Source of the DNA: Mycobacteroides abscessus ATCC 19977
Lineage (GTDB): Bacteria; Actinomycetota; Actinomycetes; Mycobacteriales; Mycobacteriaceae
Assembly (NCBI RefSeq): GCF_000069185.1
Contig: NC_010397.1
Span: 434,001-498,000, forward strand
DNA: 64,000 nt
Reading direction: 5' to 3'
A program made the position numbers and the translations under genes. The notes under the pieces are model-generated. The model was not told the DNA's origin. It saw nothing but the letters and a program-made list of their open reading frames with translations, and searched no databases. Positions 42,024 through 53,971 of this stretch are shown here, piece by piece (the first letter of the stretch is position 1; the number at the start of each line of letters is the position of its first letter).

Positions 42024-43118
42024 ATGTCATCACATGCCACCTCAAAGATCTTCATGATCGGTGCCACGGGTGCCCAGGGCATTCCCGTCACACGGTCGCT
42101 GGTTGCCGATGGGAAGTACTCCGTCCGATTCCTCACTCGCGATGCCACCGGTGCGCGGGCGAGAGCGCTGCTCGAACTGGGTAACACGTCGGCCCTGGAA
42201 GGCACTTTCACTGACGAAACCATTCTGCGCGAAGGGTTTCGGAGATGTGACGGTGCCTTCATCAATATCGATGGATTCAATACCGGTGAGAAGACCGAGA
42301 TGTACTGGGCCATCCGCGCGTACGAGATCGCAATGGAAGAGGGGATCAGATTTCTCGTATACGGAAATCTCGACTACGGGCTCAAGAAGGCTGGTTACGA
42401 CTCCAGGTACCGTGTCGGCCACTATGACGGCAAGGGGCGTGTCGCCGAATGGATCCTGCTTCAGAATCAGTCAAACGCGGAGCGGATGGGTGCGGCGATC
42501 TTCACATCCGGCCCGTACATTGAGATGACAATCTCGCCGCTGACTCCGATGGCGCCCACCGTCGAGGAGGGCGTCGTCACCTGGCGGGTTCCGCTGGGAG
42601 GCGGAGCTGTACCCCATGTGTCCCTTGAGGATTGCGGTTACTACGTCAGGTGGCTCTTCGACAACACCGATCGGTCCAACGGCATGGACCTCGAAGTGGC
42701 TATCGACCACATTCCGTACAGTGAGCTCGCCCGGGCGTTCGAGAAGGTCACCGGGCATCCCGCGCAGTACATAGACACGGACGTGGACACCTACTGGCAG
42801 GGGCCACTTGGGGGGATCGCCGATAGGCCGGCCGGATATAACGCGGCCCCGGATGACCCCAGCACCATGACATTTCGAGACAACTTCACGGGTTTTTGGA
42901 ACTTGTGGAAAGACGGAATCGTCAAACGTGATTACGTACTGCTGGATGAAATCCATCCGAACAGGATCCGTACGGCCGAGCAATGGTTCAGGCGCGAGGA
43001 GGAACTGGGCAGGAAGCGCGGGAGAGGCGGCCTGTGGGAGCGGGTCCAACCGGAAAACTGGAGTCTCGACGCGGCTGTTCTGAAGAGTAGCCAAGACCTG
43101 CGGACCGGAAAGCTATGA
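42024..43118 (+). CDS. NmrA-like NAD(P)-binding protein
   Basis: A 364-residue Rossmann-fold protein. GATGAQG at residues 13-19 is the dinucleotide loop, followed by RFLTRDATGARARAL (NADP-type arginines) and the Phe/Ile core of the NmrA/HSCARG group. The active-site Tyr-Lys of SDR enzymes is not obvious, so it may sense redox state or reduce an unknown substrate. TTAGGAG precedes the ATG. Controlled by the MarR gene upstream, judging by operators. Confidence 0.82.
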   Translation: MSSHATSKIFMIGATGAQGIPVTRSLVADGKYSVRFLTRDATGARARALLELGNTSALEGTFTDETILREGFRRCDGAFINIDGFNTGEKTEMYWAIRAYEIAMEEGIRFLVYGNLDYGLKKAGYDSRYRVGHYDGKGRVAEWILLQNQSNAERMGAAIFTSGPYIEMTISPLTPMAPTVEEGVVTWRVPLGGGAVPHVSLEDCGYYVRWLFDNTDRSNGMDLEVAIDHIPYSELARAFEKVTGHPAQYIDTDVDTYWQGPLGGIADRPAGYNAAPDDPSTMTFRDNFTGFWNLWKDGIVKRDYVLLDEIHPNRIRTAEQWFRREEELGRKRGRGGLWERVQPENWSLDAAVLKSSQDLRTGKL

Positions 43119-43130
43119 GCAAAGGCGAAC

Positions 43131-43499
43131 CTATTGGACCGCGACCAGTACCAGGCTGCCGCTCATCGCCACGAATGAGGTGAAGGTGGCAACCTTGAAA
43201 CTGGTGTTGGAGGTGACGTTCTGCTTGAACGCCATCGGAAGGAACAAGGTGGGGTTCAGGAGCGCGCCATAGACCACCACGGCGGCCAGCCAACCGGGCA
43301 GATCGGGTACCGCAAGGCCCACCGCGATCAGCAGTATCCCCATGATGATGTAGTCGAGATGGGCCTGCAGAAACCTGCGCCCATTTGTCACGCCAGCCCT
43401 CCTGAGTAATTGTGGCGCAAGAAAGTTGGCTGCTACTACCCATCCCAAGAGCGCGCCGAGAGCCAGCTCGGCCAACCCGATGCGGACGACGATGCTCAT
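43131..43499 (-). CDS. Small four-helix membrane protein
   Basis: A 122-residue protein with about four hydrophobic segments: LALGALLGWVVAANF, YIIMGILLIAVGLAV, WLAAVVVYGALL and VATFTSFVAMSGSLVLVAV. The pattern GRRFLQAHLDYIIMG resembles hydroxylaminobenzene mutase-type membrane proteins; I am not sure of the family. ATG 43499 overlaps the nitrilase stop (ATGA), so both are one operon. Confidence 0.65.
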   Translation of the reverse strand: MSIVVRIGLAELALGALLGWVVAANFLAPQLLRRAGVTNGRRFLQAHLDYIIMGILLIAVGLAVPDLPGWLAAVVVYGALLNPTLFLPMAFKQNVTSNTSFKVATFTSFVAMSGSLVLVAVQ

Positions 43500-44416
43500 G
43501 TGGTCACCATGTTTCTGCGATACCACCTACGGCCGTGCCACCTTTGGTAATGCCATGCCGCGGTGGGTAATGCGCCCCGGCTGTGTAGCCAGAATCGGTC
43601 GGGAACCTCGGCCGCGGGTGGCAGGCGCCCAAGGTGGATATCGCCGAGAACGATGCCTGGGCCTTCTTCGGGGCGGCGTTCGGCGACGATGCTGCCGGTA
43701 CCGTCGGTGATGAGGGTGGAGCCTTCAAAGTGGCCGCGATATTTGAGGGGGATCCAGGGCATGGCACAGTGGAATTCGCCGACGTGCGCGGCGTGAACAA
43801 CCGGGGCACCAACATATTTGGCGAACGTGGCGGCCGCCGCCCTGGCGGTTTGGTGATTGCGGCGCTCCATGGCCGCGAAGGTGGCGCGTGGCCGCCATGG
43901 AGGTATCGACCACCAACCGGAGCCCGCCATCACCAGATCGACGTGAGCGCGCATGCGCCGCGCCGTGCGGGTACGCATCAGCTCCCAGCACACCGCCGCA
44001 CCGACGTTGAGTGTGCCGGCGCGAAATACCCCGTCGTCCTGACCTCCGATGTAGAAGGCGTTCTCCCACATGGTCGGTAGATCCTTGTCGTGCCGGCCGA
44101 CCATCCCGGTCGCGTCCGCGGCGAAATAGGCGTTGCGGACATGCCCATCTTTGTCGCGGCACAGGAACGAGCCGCCGACCAGCGCGTCGTAGTGGTGAGC
44201 CAGGGTCCGCAACAGCTCGGTGGCAGCTCCTTCGGGAGGTAGTGCGGCGTCTCGGAGTGCCGGGTCGAACGCGATCCCGGTGGTGAAGAACTCGGGGAGC
44301 GCGATGATTTTTGCGCCGGCACGCCCGGCCTCCGCGGCCAGTTGTGCGCACTTGCCCAGATTCGCGGCCACATCGCCGATGACTGCCTCGAGTTGGATCG
44401 CAGCTGCCAGCACCAT
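43496..44416 (-). CDS. Carbon-nitrogen hydrolase (nitrilase superfamily)
   Basis: A 306-residue nitrilase-superfamily enzyme. The triad is Glu in ALPEFF (~46), Lys in RHDKDLPT (~115) and Cys in AAVCWELMR (~149). It should hydrolyse an amide or nitrile through a cysteine thioester. ATG 44416 is the natural start. A TetR gene lies upstream on the same strand, and an 18-bp repeat pair sits in the gap, likely its operator. Confidence 0.87.
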   Translation of the reverse strand: MVLAAAIQLEAVIGDVAANLGKCAQLAAEAGRAGAKIIALPEFFTTGIAFDPALRDAALPPEGAATELLRTLAHHYDALVGGSFLCRDKDGHVRNAYFAADATGMVGRHDKDLPTMWENAFYIGGQDDGVFRAGTLNVGAAVCWELMRTRTARRMRAHVDLVMAGSGWWSIPPWRPRATFAAMERRNHQTARAAAATFAKYVGAPVVHAAHVGEFHCAMPWIPLKYRGHFEGSTLITDGTGSIVAERRPEEGPGIVLGDIHLGRLPPAAEVPDRFWLHSRGALPTAAWHYQRWHGRRWYRRNMVTT

Positions 44417-44422
44417 AAACCG

Positions 44423-44453
44423 AACGCTACTATAAAACTGAGCGCTACTACAA
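44423..44453. promoter_or_regulatory. Tandem repeat in nitrilase promoter
   Basis: ACGCTACTATAA and GCGCTACTACAA repeat with an 18-bp period between the TetR gene and the nitrilase gene; a possible TetR site. Confidence 0.5.
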
Positions 44454-44457
44454 GACT

Positions 44458-45093
44458 TTATGTGCGGACGAGCCCGCGCTCGATGATGTCGCGGCCCAAC
44501 TCCAGTACGCGCTGCATTTCGGCGGGTTCCAGCCGCAGCCGGTCGGGGCGCAAGTTGAGCGACAGCACGCCATTCCACGCGCCCCACAAGAAGATTGATA
44601 CGCGTACCGGATCTGGGCAGTGCACTTCACCTGCTGCGTCGGCCCGGCGCAGCACATCGGCGATGTCGCCGACCAGAGCCTCGACCTTGTCCGCGATGCG
44701 CCGCTCGACCTCGTCGGCCATATCGCCGGGAGGTACGTCCAGGGTGCGCAACGCGATCATTCGGAAGTACCCGGGATTCTGTAGGTGGAAATCGCAATAG
44801 GCGTCGCTGGCTGCGCGCAGTTCCTCCATGGGGGTGCGCCCCTGGCCAAATGCCACGGCCATCGCCTGCTCATTGACCGACAAGGCCCGCTCGACGAGTG
44901 CGAGGTATAGGCGTTCCTTGTTCTTGAAGTGGTGATAGATGGAACCCACCGCGAGGCCGGCGGCCTCGGCGATGGCATCCACCGTGACCGCGTGGAACCC
45001 GCGTTCCGCGAAAAGGCCTTCGGCCGCGTCGAGTATGGCCGCGGTGGTGACAGCCGTGCGACGGTCTTGACGGCGGGCCTTGGTCTCAGACAC
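44458..45093 (-). CDS. TetR-family regulator
   Basis: A 211-residue TetR protein. HTH at about 37-66: TVDAIAEAAGLAVGSIYHHFKNKERLYLAL. The C-terminal part resembles TetR_C_11-like domains with FLWGAWNGVLSL. It lies 41 bp upstream of the nitrilase gene on the same strand and probably controls that operon. Confidence 0.87.
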   Translation of the reverse strand: MSETKARRQDRRTAVTTAAILDAAEGLFAERGFHAVTVDAIAEAAGLAVGSIYHHFKNKERLYLALVERALSVNEQAMAVAFGQGRTPMEELRAASDAYCDFHLQNPGYFRMIALRTLDVPPGDMADEVERRIADKVEALVGDIADVLRRADAAGEVHCPDPVRVSIFLWGAWNGVLSLNLRPDRLRLEPAEMQRVLELGRDIIERGLVRT

Positions 45094-45242
45094 CCACCGA
45101 GGTTACGGGTTTTTTGCCGCGGTGAAGGCGAACGCCTCGGACCTGGTCACCGGAGAGGTATGTCCCGGCACCCCGCGCCGACGATGCGTGCCAACCGGCA
45201 GCCCCGCAGTCGACGGCAAGTGCCTGGTTGTAGCGTGATCTG

Positions 45243-46202
45243 ATGGTCGTCACGCTGCACCCAAAGTCGGGTCTCAAGGCACGCTTGTCGTTTCTGCTAG
45301 TGATGCTTTTCGTCAAGCCATTGCTGATCTTGTTCCCGATCTTCGACGCAGGCCTGCGGCAGCTCAAGTGGCTGGATCGCGGGGCGCAGCGCGGACCCGA
45401 CGCACCAGGCATCCAACGGTCTCGGGTCAGCCTGGCCAACAGGCCCACCGACCTCATGATTCCGGCAGGCACGACAGTCGCGGAAGCCGATACCGCCATC
45501 CTTTACCTGCATGGCGGCGCTTTCATCGCGTGCGGTCCGGCCACGCACCGCAAGATCACCGGCCTGCTGGCCCGCCAGCTCCGGGTACCCGTCTACGTGC
45601 TCGACTACCGGCAGCTGCCGGAGGTCGGCGTGGGCTCCTCGGTCGCCGACGCGGTGCAAGCCTATCGTGAACTACTCCAGGACTACGCGCGCGTGATTGT
45701 CGTCGGCGACTCGGCCGGCGGGTTCCTGAGTGGCAAGGTCATCGAATACGCACACACCCATGGGTTGCCGAAACCGGTTGCCTATGTGGGTTATTCGCCG
45801 TTGCTGGATCTGGACTTGGCTGCCAATCCGGCCAGTACCAGCCGCCACGACGCGTACCTGCCCAAGGGCAAATTGAGGAAGCTGGCCCCCAAGTTCGACA
45901 GGGGGCCAGTGGAATTCGCCGGAGAGCGTCGCGTGGTTGCCGTGCCGGTCGAGGCGTACCCGCCCACATTGCTCATTACCGCGCAGGATGAATTCCTGGA
46001 GCCGGACGCCATCGCACTTGCCGAGAAGCTCTCCGCGGCGGGTGTGGTGGCCAAGGTGCACAGCTACTCATGGCAGCTGCATGCCTTCCCGGCCATAGCC
46101 GTCTCGCGTGATACCGCAGAGGCTGTGGTGCTGTCTGCCGACTTCATCAACGAGGCGCTTTCCGCCGCTGAGCAAGGCCCGGCGACAGAGCAGGCTGGCT
46201 GA
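45243..46202 (+). CDS. HSL-family esterase/lipase
   Basis: A 319-residue alpha/beta hydrolase of the hormone-sensitive lipase group. It has an N-terminal hydrophobic helix (LSFLLVMLFVKPLLILFPIF), the oxyanion motif YLHGGAF, the nucleophile elbow GDSAGG (~160), Asp in AQDEFLEP and His in SWQLHAFP. It may act at the membrane on short or medium acyl esters. The next gene (Old Yellow Enzyme) is 91 bp downstream. Confidence 0.88.
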   Translation: MVVTLHPKSGLKARLSFLLVMLFVKPLLILFPIFDAGLRQLKWLDRGAQRGPDAPGIQRSRVSLANRPTDLMIPAGTTVAEADTAILYLHGGAFIACGPATHRKITGLLARQLRVPVYVLDYRQLPEVGVGSSVADAVQAYRELLQDYARVIVVGDSAGGFLSGKVIEYAHTHGLPKPVAYVGYSPLLDLDLAANPASTSRHDAYLPKGKLRKLAPKFDRGPVEFAGERRVVAVPVEAYPPTLLITAQDEFLEPDAIALAEKLSAAGVVAKVHSYSWQLHAFPAIAVSRDTAEAVVLSADFINEALSAAEQGPATEQAG

Positions 46203-46293
46203 CCAGCCGGGGAAGCATCCCGGCGATATCTGCGTTGGACTGTGCCGGGCCAGCCATGCTGGCCATCGACCCGACGCGAGGAGCCATCGCACC

Positions 46294-47397
46294 ATGAGTC
46301 TGTTGTTCGAGCCGTACCGGCTGCGCGACATCACCGTTCCCAATCGGATCTGGATGTCGCCGATGTGTCAATATTCGGCGGCCCCGGCCGGGCCGCTGCT
46401 CGGCACCCCGAACGATTGGCATCGCACCCACCTGATCAGCCGCGCGATCGGCGGCGCCGGATTGGTGTTCACCGAGGCCACCTCCGTGAATGCGCAAGGG
46501 CGGCTTTCCCCATACGACACCGGTCTCTGGAACGACACCCAGGAGCAGGCCTGGGCAGCCATCGTGGACGGTATCAAGCACTTTGGCGCCGTCCCCGCGA
46601 TACAGCTCGGGCATGCCGGGCGCAAGGCATCCACCGTCGCTCCGTGGGACGGGCACCGCTCGCTGGAGCCCACGGACCCGTTGAGTTGGGGGACCGTCGG
46701 GCCCACCGATGCGCCATACGGTGATTTTGTACCACCCGTGGCCGCCACCACCGCCGACCTCACCGCGATCATCGAGGACTATGTCAGCGCCGCCCAGCGT
46801 GCCCTACGCGCAGGTTTCCAAGTGCTCGAGGTGCACGCTGCCCATGGATACATCCAGCACCAGTTCCTTTCTCCGGCAAGCAATACCCGCACCGACGAGT
46901 ACGGCGGCTCGTTCTCCGGACGGGCCAAACTCACTCTCGACACCGTCACGGCGGTCCGCACCGTCTGGCCCGAACACCTACCGTTGTTTGTCAGGGTTTC
47001 GGCGACCGATTGGCTGTCCGAGGAACCGGGACACGAGGCGGACAGCTGGACACCCGATCAGACAGTCGAGCTGGCCAGAATGCTGCAGCCGCGTGGCGTA
47101 GACCTCGTGGACGTGTCGACGGGGGGCAATGTGCCGCACGTGCACATACCCACCGGGCCCGGATACCAGGTGCGTTTCGCTCGGCGCATTCAGACCGAAA
47201 CACCGCTTCCCGCAGCGGCAGTGGGCATGATCACGGAGCCGCATCAGGCCGAATCCATCCTCGCCGCGGGCGATGCCTCCGCGGTGCTCTTGGGCCGTGA
47301 ACTATTGCGCGATCCGTACTGGCCGCGGCGGGCGGCGCGCGAGCTGGGTGCGGATCTGAGCCCCGCGGTGCCCAAGCAGTACGCGCGGGCGTTCTAG
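46294..47397 (+). CDS. Old Yellow Enzyme, YqjM-type NADPH dehydrogenase
   Basis: A 367-residue flavin enzyme of the YqjM class: NRIWMSPMCQYSA at the front, QLGHAGRKAS, VHAAHGYIQHQFLSP with the substrate-binding His pair, and the FMN phosphate site AVGMITEP...VLLGRELLRDPYW. It reduces activated double bonds such as enones. GAGGAG lies 10 bases before ATG 46294. Its stop overlaps the convergent helicase gene by 4 bp. Confidence 0.93.
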   Translation: MSLLFEPYRLRDITVPNRIWMSPMCQYSAAPAGPLLGTPNDWHRTHLISRAIGGAGLVFTEATSVNAQGRLSPYDTGLWNDTQEQAWAAIVDGIKHFGAVPAIQLGHAGRKASTVAPWDGHRSLEPTDPLSWGTVGPTDAPYGDFVPPVAATTADLTAIIEDYVSAAQRALRAGFQVLEVHAAHGYIQHQFLSPASNTRTDEYGGSFSGRAKLTLDTVTAVRTVWPEHLPLFVRVSATDWLSEEPGHEADSWTPDQTVELARMLQPRGVDLVDVSTGGNVPHVHIPTGPGYQVRFARRIQTETPLPAAAVGMITEPHQAESILAAGDASAVLLGRELLRDPYWPRRAARELGADLSPAVPKQYARAF

Positions 47398-49727
47398 CCC
47401 GGCAGTCGCGAGAGCACCAGCCGTAGTACCTTGACGGCAGCGCGCTTGTCCAACGGGGAATTTCCGTTGCCGCACTTGGGTGATTGCACACATGATGGGC
47501 ATCCCGCATCGCATTCGCAGGCGTCGATGGCGTCGGCCGTGGCGCCCAGCCAGGTCGCGAGTTTGTGGTATCCCCGCGCGGCGAAGCCCGCACCGCCGGG
47601 GTGGCCGTCGTACACGAATACCGTCGGCAGACCGGTCTCCGGTTGAAGCGCGGTAGACACACCGCCGATATCGCCGCGGTCGCAGCTAGCTACCAACGGC
47701 AGCAGTCCGATCGCGGCGTGCTCAGCAGCGTGTAGGGCGCCGGGGGTCGAGAGCGGATCGATATCGATGCCCGCCAATGCTTCCGGCGTGACGGTGTACA
47801 TCACCGCCTTGGTGCTCAGCGTCGACGAGGGCATGTCGAGCTCGACGAAGTCGAGGATCTCCCCGGTTGTCAGCGTGCGTAGATAGCCGATCACCTGATG
47901 GGTGACGTCCACGGGAACCAGCCCAATCTGTATGTCACCCAGGTCGATCCGCTCGCCCTCGCCGGTGATGGCAATATCGATGGTGGAGCGCGCGAACGTC
48001 GAATAGTCGGGCCGGTCGTTGTGCACCAGGGCGATTCCGTCGCCGAAGTCCAGTGAATCGACGACGTATGTCTCGCCGGAATGCAGGTAGACCGCACCCG
48101 GATGCACTGTCGCCGGAGCGCGTCCGGTGTCGACCGTGCCCAGCACCCGTCCGGTGTCGGCTTCGAGGATCATGACCTGCCCGCCGATCGACCCTCGGAT
48201 GTCCACCGCGGCATATGGGTTGAGGCCCGGTGCTGCGAAATACCCGCCGGGCCGCTTGCGGAGCAGCCCGTCGTCGACCAGATCGGATACCACCTGCCCG
48301 GCGTCGAGAGAGCGTACATCATCCTCGGTGAGTGGGAGTTCTGTTGCCGCACAAAGCAGATGAGGACGCAGCACATGTGGATTGGTAGGGTCGATCACCA
48401 CCGCTTCGATCGGTTTGTCCAGCAGGGCTTCTGGATGGTGCACCAGGTAGGTGTCCAGTGGATCGTCGCGTGCCACCAGCACCACCAACGAGCCCTGTCC
48501 ACGACGCCCGGAGCGCCCGGCCTGCTGCCAGAATGACGCCACGGTACCCGGGAACCCCGCCACCACCACGGCATCAAGCCCGGCGATATCGACGCCCAGC
48601 TCAAGGGCATTCGTCGTCGCCGCACCGGTCAACGTGCCGCTCGACAGCGCCTGCTCCAGCGCACGCCGGTCCTCCGGTAGGTAACCGGCCCGGTACGCCG
48701 CCACCTGCGATACGAGGCCCGGATCGACCTCGGACAGCCGATGCGCGGCGCCTAGTGCTGTCATCTCCGCGCCACGCCGCGACCTGACGAAGGCAAGCGT
48801 GCGCGCGCCCTCCTGGACAAGGTCGGCCAACAGCCGCGACGTCTCGGTACTGACTGGGCGGCGCACCGGTGCCCCGTTCTCGCCGGTAATCGGCAGCAGG
48901 GGTGGCTCCCACAGGGCGACCGTGCGCATCCCGTGCGGTGATCCATCCGCGACTACCTCTTCAACGGGCTGACCGATCAAGGCCTGCGCCGCCGCACCAG
49001 GATTGGCAGTCGTGGCACTGGCGAACACCACCGTCGGATGTGAACCGTAGCGCTCGCATAGGCGTAGCAGACGTTGCAGTATCAGTGCTACGTTTGACCC
49101 GAAAACGCCACGGTAGTAATGGCATTCGTCCACCACGAGATAGCGCAGGCCGCGTAGGAAGGCCGACCAGCGGGTGTGGTTGTGCAGTAACGAGACATGG
49201 ATCATGTCGGGATTGGTGAAAATCCAGCGGGAGCTTTCCCGGGCGAACCGTCGCAACTCGTTGGAGCTATCGCCGTCGTACGTGCACGGCTGTACTCGCT
49301 CGAAATTGTCAACCCCCGTGATTAATTCGCGCACTGCGCGCAACTGGTCGTGACCGAGAGCCTTGGTGGGCGCCAGATACAGCGCCCGTGCGCGCGGTTC
49401 TGAGGCCAGGGCGGTGAGGATCGGTAGTTGGTACGCGACCGACTTGCCAGATGCGGTTCCGGTGGCCACCACCACGTGGCGACCCGCGAAGGCCAGGGTG
49501 GCGGCGGCGACCTGGTGTGACCACGGCGCCGTCACACCTTGAGCCGCGAATGCGGCTATCGCGTCGGGATGTGCCCACTGCGGCCAGCTGGTCACCTCGG
49601 CGTTTCGGGCAGGGATATCGCAAATATGCCGCACCGGAGTCTCGCCGCTCGGCGTGCCGGCGACAATAAGATCCAGCAGTTCACGGCCGTAACCAACGGT
49701 CACCGCAAAACCCCTTGTGACCTGCAC
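47394..49727 (-). CDS. MrfA/SftH-type superfamily 2 helicase (Rv3649-like)
   Basis: A 777-residue DNA helicase: Walker A GTASGKSVAYQLP, DEAH-box variant VVDECHYYRG, motif VI QQAGRSGRRGQGS and a DUF1998 C-terminus with the four-cysteine cluster CECDAGCPSCVQSPKC. That cluster is the mark of the MrfA (mitomycin repair)/SftH clade of 3'-5' translocases, so a role in DNA-damage repair is likely. The start is uncertain: ATG 49727, or a GTG about 8 codons later in front of GYGRELLD. Corresponds to Rv3649 next to cspA. Confidence 0.9.
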   Translation of the reverse strand: MQVTRGFAVTVGYGRELLDLIVAGTPSGETPVRHICDIPARNAEVTSWPQWAHPDAIAAFAAQGVTAPWSHQVAAATLAFAGRHVVVATGTASGKSVAYQLPILTALASEPRARALYLAPTKALGHDQLRAVRELITGVDNFERVQPCTYDGDSSNELRRFARESSRWIFTNPDMIHVSLLHNHTRWSAFLRGLRYLVVDECHYYRGVFGSNVALILQRLLRLCERYGSHPTVVFASATTANPGAAAQALIGQPVEEVVADGSPHGMRTVALWEPPLLPITGENGAPVRRPVSTETSRLLADLVQEGARTLAFVRSRRGAEMTALGAAHRLSEVDPGLVSQVAAYRAGYLPEDRRALEQALSSGTLTGAATTNALELGVDIAGLDAVVVAGFPGTVASFWQQAGRSGRRGQGSLVVLVARDDPLDTYLVHHPEALLDKPIEAVVIDPTNPHVLRPHLLCAATELPLTEDDVRSLDAGQVVSDLVDDGLLRKRPGGYFAAPGLNPYAAVDIRGSIGGQVMILEADTGRVLGTVDTGRAPATVHPGAVYLHSGETYVVDSLDFGDGIALVHNDRPDYSTFARSTIDIAITGEGERIDLGDIQIGLVPVDVTHQVIGYLRTLTTGEILDFVELDMPSSTLSTKAVMYTVTPEALAGIDIDPLSTPGALHAAEHAAIGLLPLVASCDRGDIGGVSTALQPETGLPTVFVYDGHPGGAGFAARGYHKLATWLGATADAIDACECDAGCPSCVQSPKCGNGNSPLDKRAAVKVLRLVLSRLPG

Positions 49728-50044
49728 ACTTGTGCCAAAACGGTGTCGATCCCGCTACCGTAAATGGCCATAATGCCAGGGTAAGGCAGGGCTGAAGGGG
49801 GCCGAAGTTTCGCCACTGTTCACCGAACTTCCTATCAATTATGTGGCACACCGCTATCGCCAACGGCCCAAACATGCTCTACTTAGGGCGGTCGCAGCTT
49901 CTGTGTTCGTGTTTTGCACTCGCAGGATCGACGTTGCGGTCGCGGTTCCTGCGAGGGTCATCTTCACGGGGTATGGCGGTCGGAACGGGGCCCGACGTAC
50001 CGAACGGCGCGTCGCACCCGGTGTAAGAGAAGGAAAATCAAGAA
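49728..50044. other. Intergenic region with cspA leader
   Basis: Divergent promoters for the helicase gene and cspA. The last ~150 bases are probably a long 5' leader of cspA, as in many cold-shock genes; AAGGAAAATCAAG precedes the ATG. Confidence 0.55.
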
Positions 50045-50248
50045 ATGCCACAGGGAACTGTGAAGTGGTTCAACGCGGAAAAGGGCTTCGGGTTCATTGC
50101 GCCCGAGGACGGCTCCGCTGACGTCTTCGTCCACTACACGGAGATTCAGGGCAACGGATTCCGTACCCTGGAAGAGAACCAGAAGGTTGAGTTCGAGGTA
50201 GGCCAGAGCCCCAAGGGCCCGCAGGCTACCGGCGTCCGCGCCGTCTGA
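50045..50248 (+). CDS. cspA: Cold-shock protein CspA
   Basis: A 67-residue OB-fold protein with both RNA-binding motifs: KGFGFI (RNP1, 13-18) and VFVHY (RNP2, 27-31). It binds single-stranded RNA and DNA and acts as an RNA chaperone. Full family length. A terminator follows 18 bp after the stop. Confidence 0.96.
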   Translation: MPQGTVKWFNAEKGFGFIAPEDGSADVFVHYTEIQGNGFRTLEENQKVEFEVGQSPKGPQATGVRAV

Positions 50249-50265
50249 CCCACATCCGTCGTAGG

Positions 50266-50294
50266 AACGCCCCTGGCCCTGTGCCGGGGGCGTT
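50266..50294 (+). terminator. Terminator of cspA
   Basis: AACGCCCC and GGGGCGTT form an 8-bp stem around a 13-base loop, followed by TTCTCGT. Confidence 0.82.
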
Positions 50295-50353
50295 TCTCGT
50301 CTCCAACAGCCCCGCGGGCAGGCATACATGTCTCTCGACACGCGGGTGATCGG

Positions 50354-50992
50354 GTGCTTTTGCGTCTGCTCGCGGAGGAACCCGAGAAAGTACTGTCAGT
50401 GACTGTGAGCCAGCTGTCCTTCTTTTCCGCCGAGTCGGTGCCTCCCGAGGTCACCGATCTGGCGGGACTGCTGGCCGGGCCTGGTCAGGTGGTGGTCAGC
50501 GGAGCGGGCGCGCGCATCTCGGTGGTCGTGGATCAGCCGTGGCGAGCCCTGGCGCTGGCCGAGATGATCACCGAGACCGGTCTGCAGGCCGAGATCGGTC
50601 ATACCGAGACCGGCACAGAGAATCATCCGCTGGTGCGCACCGCCATAGATCCGGCGATACTGCCGATCGCGCGTGAGTGGACCCGAGGTGCGGTGAAAAC
50701 CGTTCCCGCGCAGTGGCTACCCGGTGCGCGCGAGCTGCGGGCGTGGGTGCTCGCCGCGGGCTCACCGGAGGCGGACCGGTACCTGCTGGGTTTGGACCCG
50801 CACGCCCCCGATACACATTCGCCCTTGGCAGCGGCGCTTATGCGGGTGGGCATCGCTCCGACACTGATCGGAACACGCGGTGCCAATCCCGCGTTACGGA
50901 TCAGTGGACGTCGCCGATTGGGGCGGCTATTGGAGAACATCGGAGAACCACCCGGCGACACCGATGCATTCCGGGTCTGGCCGAGGGTTTAA
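50354..50992 (+). CDS. Conserved hypothetical protein (Rv3647c-like)
   Basis: Up to 212 residues; GTG 50399 (VSQLSFFSAESVPP shortly after) is a likely start as the front codons look weak. The protein is soluble and helical with WRALALAEMITETGL and a C-terminal basic patch (RISGRRRLGRLLENIG). Its place between cspA and topA matches Rv3647c, which has no known role. Confidence 0.8.
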   Translation: MLLRLLAEEPEKVLSVTVSQLSFFSAESVPPEVTDLAGLLAGPGQVVVSGAGARISVVVDQPWRALALAEMITETGLQAEIGHTETGTENHPLVRTAIDPAILPIAREWTRGAVKTVPAQWLPGARELRAWVLAAGSPEADRYLLGLDPHAPDTHSPLAAALMRVGIAPTLIGTRGANPALRISGRRRLGRLLENIGEPPGDTDAFRVWPRV

Positions 50993-51178
50993 GAGGCATT
51001 CGGCAGCGGGTAGGCGAGGACTCGGACATGCTTTTGGACACCCTGACATCCGGAATACCCGCGCCTATATGCAAGGCTAGGTTTGCGCAATTGGCGCGGG
51101 GGTGTCATCTTGTGACCACGGTGGACCGCCCGTACACCGTACATATGCGGCTGAATGCGCAGGTAAGGAGACGAAGCA

Positions 51179-53967
<2,789 letters not shown>

Positions 53968-53971
<4 letters not shown>

